64,000 bases of DNA from Mesorhizobium caraganae. GTDB taxonomy: Bacteria; Pseudomonadota; Alphaproteobacteria; Rhizobiales; Rhizobiaceae. This document shows positions 58,391-64,000 of the stretch, one piece after another. The translations under genes and the position numbers were made by a program. The notes beneath the pieces were generated by a model. That model was not told where the DNA came from. It saw nothing but the letters and a program-made list of their open reading frames with translations, and made no database searches. The DNA is taken from positions 992,001 through 1,056,000 of the forward strand of contig NZ_JAFCGY010000001.1 in NCBI RefSeq assembly GCF_016836705.1, written 5' to 3'. Each line of letters starts with the position of its first letter. Position 1 is the stretch's first letter.

Positions 58391-59626
58391 ATGAGCGCAC
58401 TCACCGTCCGTGAAAAGCTGGCCATCCTCTCCGACGCCGCCAAATACGATGCCTCTTGCGCCTCGTCAGGCTCGGCGAAGAAGGATTCGCTGAAATCCGG
58501 CGGCATCGGCTCCACCGAAGGCATGGGAATCTGCCACTCCTACGCACCGGACGGCCGCTGCATTTCGCTGCTGAAAATCCTGCTGACCAATTTCTGCATC
58601 TACGATTGCAGCTACTGCATCAACCGCTCGTCCTCGAATGTGCGGCGCGCCCGCTTCGGCATTGACGAGGTGGTGAAGCTGACCATGGACTTTTATCGGC
58701 GCAACTACATAGAGGGCCTGTTCCTGTCCTCCGGCGTCATCCGCTCGCCCGACGAGACCATGGCCGAGATGGTCGAGGTGGCGCGGCGGCTGCGGCTGGA
58801 GGAAAAATTCTCCGGCTATATCCATCTGAAGACCATTCCGGAAAGCTCGGCCGAACTGGTCGAGCAGGCGGGGCTCTATGCCGACCGGCTGTCGATCAAT
58901 GTCGAACTGCCGACCGATGAGGGCGTGAAAAAACTGGCGCCGGAAAAGAAGCCGGAGACGATCCGCCTTTCCATGGCCAGGCTGCGTCGCAAGATGGAGG
59001 AAAAGGCCGAGCCGACGCTGCGAACCAAGAAGCGCGAACGCTTTGCGCCGGGCGGACAGTCGACGCAGATGATCGTCGGCGCCGACAAGACATCCGACGA
59101 TGGCATATTGCACACCAGCGCGCGGCTCTATGGCAGCTATCATTTGCGGCGGGTCTATTATTCGGCCTTCAGCCCGATTCCGGATTCGTCATCATCGCTG
59201 CCGCTGAAAAAGCCGCCACTGATGCGCGAACACCGGCTCTATCAGGCCGACTGGCTGATGCGCTTCTATGGCTTCTCGCAGCCGGAAATCCTCGCCGGCA
59301 GCGGCGACGGCATGCTCGACCTCGCCATCGACCCGAAGCTCGCCTGGGCGCTGCGCAACCGGGGATGGTTTCCGGTCGACATCAACCGCGCCGACCGCGA
59401 GGCACTGCTCCGCGTGCCCGGCCTCGGCACCAAGGTGATCGCCAAGATTCTGGAGACACGCCGCCACCGGCGGTTGCGGCTGGAAGATGTCGGACGCATC
59501 TGCCACTCGATCGCCAAGCTGCGGCCCTTCATCATCGCCGAGGGCTGGTCGCCTGGCGGACTTACGGACAAATCCGGCCTGCGCGACGAGATCGTGCAAT
59601 CTTGCGAACAACTATCGCTGTTTTGA
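58391..59626 (+). CDS. Putative DNA modification/repair radical SAM protein
   Basis: A 411-residue radical SAM enzyme. The cluster motif is C69-x3-C73-x2-C76 (CIYDCSYCINR), and the N-terminus has the family block DAAKYDASCASSGS. The C-terminus carries a helix-hairpin-helix (VDINRADREALLRVPGLGTK) suited to DNA binding. This is the family found genetically linked to UdgX-type uracil-DNA glycosylases, and that gene follows here after two bases. The reaction is not known. ATG 58391 is preferred to GTG 58355. An exact SOS box lies just upstream. Confidence 0.92.
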   Translation: MSALTVREKLAILSDAAKYDASCASSGSAKKDSLKSGGIGSTEGMGICHSYAPDGRCISLLKILLTNFCIYDCSYCINRSSSNVRRARFGIDEVVKLTMDFYRRNYIEGLFLSSGVIRSPDETMAEMVEVARRLRLEEKFSGYIHLKTIPESSAELVEQAGLYADRLSINVELPTDEGVKKLAPEKKPETIRLSMARLRRKMEEKAEPTLRTKKRERFAPGGQSTQMIVGADKTSDDGILHTSARLYGSYHLRRVYYSAFSPIPDSSSSLPLKKPPLMREHRLYQADWLMRFYGFSQPEILAGSGDGMLDLAIDPKLAWALRNRGWFPVDINRADREALLRVPGLGTKVIAKILETRRHRRLRLEDVGRICHSIAKLRPFIIAEGWSPGGLTDKSGLRDEIVQSCEQLSLF

Positions 59627-59628
59627 CC

Positions 59629-61089
59629 ATGCAGCCGGCTCAGTTTGCCTTTGCCAGATATGATGTGCGGCTCGACAGCGAGACCGATTTCGTCGGCTGG
59701 CGCGGCGCCGCACGGCGGTTGGCGTTGAACGAGGTCAGGCCCGAGGACATCAACTGGCATGTCGCGCCGGGCTCCGACACAGCCGATTTGCCTGCCGCGC
59801 CTGCAGGCGCGCAGCTGACCGTGCCGCGCGATTTTATTACGCATGCCGAAACCGCCTCCTGCCACTCTGACCCCGACCGGTTTGCCTTTCTCTACCGGAT
59901 GCTTTGGCGTCAGCGCATCGAGCCGAAGCTGCTGGCGATCGCATCCGATCCTGACACCAGGCGGCTCGAAGCAATGGAAAAGGCGGTGCGGCGCGACAGC
60001 CACAAGATGCATGCCTTCGTGCGCTTCCGGAAGATCGGCGAGGGTAGTGAGGAGCGTTATGTCGCCTGGTTCGAGCCGGAGCATTTCATCGTCGAGCGCA
60101 ATGCGGATTTCTTCGTCCGGCGCTTCACCGGCATGCGCTGGACCATCCTGACGCCCTATGCCTCGGCCGACTGGGACGGCGAAAGGCTGGCGATCGGCCC
60201 AGGTGCGGCCAAGGGCGATGCACCGGCTGAAGACGACACCGAGGCGCTGTGGCTGACCTATTTCGAGAACATCTTCAACCCGGCGCGGCTGAAGGTGAAG
60301 GCCATGCAAAAGGAGATGCCGAAGAAATATTGGCGGAACCTTCCGGAGGCCTCGCTCATTCCAGATCTGATCGCAGGAGCGGATGAGGCCGCAAAGGACA
60401 TGATTGCCAGAATGCCGACGACGCCAGCGCCGCACCACGCCAGGGTGCAGGCCAGGCATTGGCCGAAGCGCGAGCCGGCCGAAGTGCCCGATGACGACGC
60501 CAGCACCATTTCCGAACTGCGTGAGGCCGCGAAGGGCTGCCGTCGTTGCCCACTGTGGCGCGACGCGACGCAGACCGTGTTCGGCGAAGGACCTGACAAC
60601 GCCAAGGTGGTCTTCGTCGGCGAACAGCCAGGCGACCAGGAGGATCTCGCCGGTAAACCGTTTGTCGGCCCGGCAGGCAAAGTCTTCGATGCAATCCTCG
60701 ATGACGCCGGCGTCGACCGGCAAAAGGTCTACGTCACCAATGCCGTGAAACATTTCAAATTCGAGCCGCGCGGCAAGCGCCGCATCCATTCCAAACCGAA
60801 TGCCGGCGAGGTTCAGGCCTGCCGCTGGTGGATTGGCAGGGAGTTGGACCTGATCAAGCCGGACCTTGCCGTGGCGCTTGGCGCCACGGCGGCGCTGTCG
60901 CTGCTGGGCAAGGCTGTTCCCGTGACGAAGATGCGCGGCCGGGTGATCGAGCGGGAGGATGGGTTGCGGGTGTTCATCACCATCCATCCGTCTTTCATTT
61001 TGCGCATCCACGAGCCAGCGGACAAGGAGGCCGAAAGGGAGCGGTTCCTGGCGGATATGAAGCAGGTAAAGCGACTGATGGCGGCTTAA
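59629..61089 (+). CDS. UdgX family uracil-DNA binding protein fused to a SAM-linked N-terminal domain
   Basis: A 486-residue fusion. Residues 1-260 match the domain found beside the radical SAM repair protein (WRGAARRLALNEV, KAVRRDSHKMHAFVRF). Residues about 290-486 are a UdgX glycosylase: FeS cysteines C304 and C307 (GCRRCPLW), motif GEQPGDQED, and the R-loop KRRIHSKP with His387. In studied UdgX, the His of KRRIH forms a covalent bond to DNA after uracil removal. Cotranscribed with the radical SAM gene under a probable LexA site. It likely marks or repairs uracil-containing DNA. Confidence 0.92.
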   Translation: MQPAQFAFARYDVRLDSETDFVGWRGAARRLALNEVRPEDINWHVAPGSDTADLPAAPAGAQLTVPRDFITHAETASCHSDPDRFAFLYRMLWRQRIEPKLLAIASDPDTRRLEAMEKAVRRDSHKMHAFVRFRKIGEGSEERYVAWFEPEHFIVERNADFFVRRFTGMRWTILTPYASADWDGERLAIGPGAAKGDAPAEDDTEALWLTYFENIFNPARLKVKAMQKEMPKKYWRNLPEASLIPDLIAGADEAAKDMIARMPTTPAPHHARVQARHWPKREPAEVPDDDASTISELREAAKGCRRCPLWRDATQTVFGEGPDNAKVVFVGEQPGDQEDLAGKPFVGPAGKVFDAILDDAGVDRQKVYVTNAVKHFKFEPRGKRRIHSKPNAGEVQACRWWIGRELDLIKPDLAVALGATAALSLLGKAVPVTKMRGRVIEREDGLRVFITIHPSFILRIHEPADKEAERERFLADMKQVKRLMAA

Positions 61090-61101
61090 TCAGGCGACGG
61101 T

Positions 61102-61287
61102 CGGCGCCGCCCCTCATTGCCCTGCCGGGCATTTCTCCCCGTATAGTGACGGGGAGAAAGACGCTGTCACCGCGGCTTTCGCAAATCGTCAACGTCGTAA
61201 GAAGAGCGCGAAGGCGTGGCCAGTTTCCTTCTCCCCGTCACTATACGGGGAGAAGGTGCCGGCAGGCGGATGAGGGGCAGCGCCGAC
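61102..61287. repeat. Composite palindromic repeat, family D, copy 3
   Basis: Left module CGCCGCCCCTCATTGCCCTG with hairpin TTTCTCCCCGTATAGTGACG; right module is the inverse, with CTTCTCCCCGTCACTATACG and GGATGAGGGGCAGCG. The hairpins are almost identical to those of copy 1. It fills the space between the convergent udgX and glycerate kinase genes. Confidence 0.85.
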
Positions 61288-61316
61288 TCTTGTGCAGACA
61301 GGTAACGCGACGTGCT

Positions 61317-62582
61317 CTACCGGATCAGAATGGCCCGGAGATCGTTGACATTGGTACCGGTCGGCCCTGGCACGAACAGATCGTCAACCGCACTAAATGC
61401 CGTCCAGGCATTGTTGCCGGCCAGCATCGCCTTGGCGTCGACGGCGGCTGAACGCATGCGCGCCACCGTCGAACCATCGGCGAAGGCGCCCGCATTGTCT
61501 TCCGAGCCGTCAATGCCGTCGGTGTCGGCAGCCAGCGCATGGATGTTGTCCGCACCGCTGATGCCAATGGCGAAGGCCAGCAGGAATTCGGAATTGCGGC
61601 CTCCCTTGCCCTTGGCCCGCAAGGTCACTGTGGTTTCGCCGCCGGACAGGATCAGCACCGGCTTCGAAAACGGCCGGTTGCGCGTCGCCACTTCGCGCGC
61701 GATGGCCGCATGAACGCCGCCGACCTCGCGCGCCTCGCCCTCGATGGAGTCGGAGAGGATGACGGCTTCGATGCCTTGGCGCCTGGCTTCGGCTGCCGCC
61801 GCTTCCAGCGACACGCCGGCCGAGGCGATGAGATGCACTTCATTGCCTGCAAAGCGCTCATCCCCAGGACTTGGTGCATCGGCCTCCGCCGAGTTGATGT
61901 GCTCCATCACGGCGTCCGGCAACTTCATGCCATAGGCCGCTATCGAGGCCAGCGCGTCCTCGCGGCTGCCGGTGTCCGGCACGGTCGGACCGGAGGCAAC
62001 GAGCGCCGGATTGTCGCCCGGAATGTCCGAGACGACCAGCGACACGACCTTGGCCGGATACGCAGCCGCCGCCAGCCTGCCGCCTTTGATGGTCGAAACA
62101 TGCTTGCGGATGGTGTTCATGGCCGCGATCGGCGCGCCGGAGGCGAGTAGCGCCTCGTTGACGGCGATCTCGTCGGCCAATGTCAGGCCGGCGGCCGGCG
62201 ACGGCAGCAGCGCCGAGCCGCCGCCCGAAATCAGCGCCACGACCAGATCGTCTGAGGTCAGCCCCTGCACCTTCTCCAGCAGGCGCCGCGAGGCCTCAAG
62301 ACCGGCGGCATCAGGCACCGGATGCGCCGCCTCGATGATCTCGATGCGCTCGCATTTGGCGCCGTAGCCGTAGCGGGTGGCGACCAGCCCTTCGATCGGA
62401 CCGTCCCAGACCTTCTCGAACGCCGCCGCCATCTGGGCGGAGCCTTTGCCGGCGCCAATCACGATGGTGCGGCCTCTAGGTTTCGTCGGCAGATGATCCC
62501 GGATCGTGCGTTCGGGATCGGCGGCAGCAACGGCGGCGTCGAAGATGGAGATGAGGAAGGATTTGGGTTCGAGCACGGTCAT
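61317..62582 (-). CDS. Glycerate 2-kinase (DUF4147/MOFRL type)
   Basis: A 421-residue kinase. The N-terminal DUF4147 domain has VIGAGKGSAQMAAAFE and ALISGGGSALLPSP, and the C-terminal MOFRL domain has LILSGGETTVTLRAKGKGGR and ALAADTDGIDGSEDNAGAF. It phosphorylates D-glycerate to 2-phosphoglycerate in the cytoplasm. The ATG at 62582 overlaps the stop of the UPF0303 gene (ATGA). It may act after a hydroxypyruvate/tartronate reductase such as the dehydrogenase at 46.3 kb. Confidence 0.9.
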   Translation of the reverse strand: MTVLEPKSFLISIFDAAVAAADPERTIRDHLPTKPRGRTIVIGAGKGSAQMAAAFEKVWDGPIEGLVATRYGYGAKCERIEIIEAAHPVPDAAGLEASRRLLEKVQGLTSDDLVVALISGGGSALLPSPAAGLTLADEIAVNEALLASGAPIAAMNTIRKHVSTIKGGRLAAAAYPAKVVSLVVSDIPGDNPALVASGPTVPDTGSREDALASIAAYGMKLPDAVMEHINSAEADAPSPGDERFAGNEVHLIASAGVSLEAAAAEARRQGIEAVILSDSIEGEAREVGGVHAAIAREVATRNRPFSKPVLILSGGETTVTLRAKGKGGRNSEFLLAFAIGISGADNIHALAADTDGIDGSEDNAGAFADGSTVARMRSAAVDAKAMLAGNNAWTAFSAVDDLFVPGPTGTNVNDLRAILIR

Positions 62583-63076
62583 TCCGCAGCCAGCGCCAGT
62601 CCACGCTTGTCGACGCCGAGATGATCGCACAGCGCATCGACGACGACGCCATGGTCCTGGCGCTCCGGCAGGCCGGAGACCGTAATCGCGCCAATAACGC
62701 CGGCGCCTTTGACCGTCACCGGAAAACCGCCTCCGGCCAGCACATAGTCGACAATGTCCAGCCCTTCGCCGATCTTGAAAGTGCGGTCCGGCCGCTGCTG
62801 CTCCAGCACCAGGCGGTAGGTGCTTTTGAGGTAGCGCTTGACGACATTGATCTTGCGCCGCGCCCAGTCGGGGTTGGAGGCATTCGAGCCCGGCATCGCG
62901 GCATAGAACAGCGGCCGGTCCCACAGCCTGATGTCGACGATGATCGGCAAATGGTCAGCCAGCGCCCGCTTGCGGATCGCAACGCCGATCTTGAAGGCCA
63001 CTGCCTCGTCGAAGGCCGGAAAGACCAGCGTCTCTTCCTGTTTCTGGATCAGAGCGATGTCGTCCGCAGCGGCCAT
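62579..63076 (-). CDS. Heme-degrading domain protein (UPF0303, HbpS/GlcG-like)
   Basis: A 165-residue protein of the HbpS/GlcG fold. Family blocks are FPAFDEAVAFKIGVAIRKRA, the central RKINVVKRYLKSTYRL and the glycine-rich GGGFPVTVKGAGVIGAITVS. Members bind haem or small acids, but the function is unclear. Coupled by a four-base overlap to glycerate 2-kinase and preceded by family D copy 4. Confidence 0.82.
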   Translation of the reverse strand: MAAADDIALIQKQEETLVFPAFDEAVAFKIGVAIRKRALADHLPIIVDIRLWDRPLFYAAMPGSNASNPDWARRKINVVKRYLKSTYRLVLEQQRPDRTFKIGEGLDIVDYVLAGGGFPVTVKGAGVIGAITVSGLPERQDHGVVVDALCDHLGVDKRGLALAAE

Positions 63077-63148
63077 TTTCTTTCTCCGAAATCGTCACAC
63101 GTCGTGTGTACGACAAGCTCCGCCCGGTCAAGGTCTCGTCGCGGCCGC

Positions 63149-63298
63149 CCCCTCATCCGGCCGCTTCGCGGCCACCTTCTCCCCGTTGGGGAGAAGAGAC
63201 GAGCGTCGAAGCCGGCGCCCTCCTCTCCCCTCGGGGAGAGGTCGGATTGCCCCGAATTGCCCTTGCAATTCGGTCTCGGCAATCCGGGTGAGGGGGAC
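63149..63298. repeat. Composite palindromic repeat, family D, copy 4
   Basis: Starts CCCCTCATCCGGCCGCTTCG with a TTCTCCCCGTTGGGGAGAAG hairpin, and continues with CTCTCCCCTCGGGGAGAG and GAATTGCC..GCAATTC to GGTGAGGGGG. The inner loops differ from copies 1-3. It lies between the guanine deaminase stop and the UPF0303 gene, within one transcription direction, and could weaken read-through. Confidence 0.8.
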
Positions 63299-64000
63299 TT
63301 AGCCCGCGGCCATGTCGCTCTTCGCCGGCCGCCCCGCGACATAGACCTCGCGCACCGCGCGATCGTCACCCAGCGTCTGCAGCAGGAACAGTTCTTCGGC
63401 CAGCGTCTCCACCGTCTCCATCCGCAGCCGCATCGCCGGCGTGGCGCGGGCGTCGAGCACGGTGATGTCGGCATCGGTGCCTGCATCCAGCGTGCCGACC
63501 CTTTCCGCCACCGACAGTGCCTCGGCATTGCCACGCGTGATCTGCCAGAAGGACTGGAACGGGTTCAGCTTCTCGCCGTTCAGCGCGATCACCTTGTAGC
63601 CTTCGTCCATGGTGCGCAGCATCGAATAGTTGGTGCCGCCGCCGACATCGGTGGCGGCGGCGATGCGCAGCGGTTTGTCGCGGTGGCGGAAGCGCTGATA
63701 GTCGAACAGGCCGGAGCCGAGGAACAGGTTCGAGGTCGGGCAGAACACCGCCACCGAGCCTGAGTCCGACAGCGCATCCGCCTCGCGTTCCGAGAGATGG
63801 ATGCAGTGGCCGAAGAGGCTCTTTTTGCCCAGCAGCCCGTATTGCTCGTAGACATCGGTGTAGTCGCGCGCCTGCGGATAGAGCTTTTGCGTAAAAGCGA
63901 TCTCGGCGTGGTTTTCCGACAGATGCGTCTGCATGTGCAAATCGGGATGTTCGCGGCAGAGCGTGCCGGCCATTTCCAGCTGCTCGGGCGACGAGGTGAT
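63299..64000 (-). CDS. guaD: Guanine deaminase, 5' end missing
   Basis: The frame is open to the right edge, so only the last 233 residues are present. Zinc-amidohydrolase motifs are visible: MQTHLSENHAEI, LFGHCIHLSERE and ATDVGGGTNYSML with the metal-site Asp. This set matches guanine deaminase, which converts guanine to xanthine. The N-terminal HxH metal site lies outside the window. It is followed by a family D repeat and the UPF0303-glycerate kinase pair. Confidence 0.88.
   Translation of the reverse strand: MTSSPEQLEMAGTLCREHPDLHMQTHLSENHAEIAFTQKLYPQARDYTDVYEQYGLLGKKSLFGHCIHLSEREADALSDSGSVAVFCPTSNLFLGSGLFDYQRFRHRDKPLRIAAATDVGGGTNYSMLRTMDEGYKVIALNGEKLNPFQSFWQITRGNAEALSVAERVGTLDAGTDADITVLDARATPAMRLRMETVETLAEELFLLQTLGDDRAVREVYVAGRPAKSDMAAG

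Noticed and set aside
55497..61011. Antisense open frames opposite the aminotransferase, the ligase and udgX
   Set aside because: Same shadow composition; each real gene on the plus strand has intact catalytic motifs.

Overview
The window looks like chromosomal DNA of a GC-rich alphaproteobacterium of the order Rhizobiales, most likely Mesorhizobium or a close relative. The reasons are the cmk-rpsA pair, a split three-gene proton-translocating transhydrogenase (pntAA-pntAB-pntB) beside an aa3-oxidase subunit IV gene, a GAAC-N7-GAAC SOS box of the alphaproteobacterial type, and several families of short palindromic intergenic repeats. This is inference from the sequence; no database search was run. 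No rRNA, tRNA, CRISPR array, transposase or prophage was seen.

Layout. 0-4.7 kb: end of cmk, rpsA with a terminator, a MOSC protein, a small secreted protein and an SDR oxidoreductase. 4.9-12.7 kb: a catabolic and uptake island that probably handles arginine or another guanidino compound. A leftward operon (amidinohydrolase of the DDAH type, TetR/BetI-like regulator, AruI-like 2-ketoarginine decarboxylase, joined by ATGA overlaps) diverges from a rightward polar amino-acid ABC transporter followed by an Ldh-family oxidoreductase. 12.7-19.8 kb: a small hypothetical protein, DoxX, an NDUFA9-like protein, a cytochrome P450, an FMN reductase and a secreted caspase-fold/TPR protein. 20-25.3 kb: gyrB, a membrane protein with a hydrolase-like lipase box, a 25-residue membrane peptide and an Ala-rich membrane protein. 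25.3-28.7 kb: the pnt operon and cytochrome oxidase subunit IV.

29-38.5 kb: an alpha/beta hydrolase with an Asp nucleophile, a DUF3096 mini-protein, a FeeM-type N-acyl amino acid synthase candidate, a PAS-GGDEF-EAL protein, a fused indolepyruvate ferredoxin oxidoreductase, a lipoprotein and a CGNR zinc-finger protein. 38.7-44.7 kb: a lone LivH-like permease and a TRAP transporter (dctQM), with its Tat-exported binding protein on the opposite strand beyond a zinc alcohol dehydrogenase. 45-55.3 kb: a class I amidotransferase (PuuD-like), an Inh-like inhibitor, an eamA-lacI-2-hydroxyacid dehydrogenase operon, DUF2000/AraC, two MarR regulators, a CobW GTPase with a His-rich insert and a WD40 protein. 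55.4-64 kb: a class III aminotransferase coupled to a glutamine-synthetase-like ligase, a radical SAM-UdgX DNA repair pair behind a perfect SOS box, glycerate 2-kinase with a UPF0303 protein, and the 3' part of a guanine deaminase.

The best candidates for closer study are the LexA-box/radical SAM/UdgX module (58.37-61.09 kb), the guanidino-compound island with its own promoter and dyad, the caspase-TPR protein, the FeeM-like synthase, and a pair of palindromes 22 bp apart between a MarR gene and its divergent partner. Repeats fall into at least four families and sit almost entirely at gene ends.
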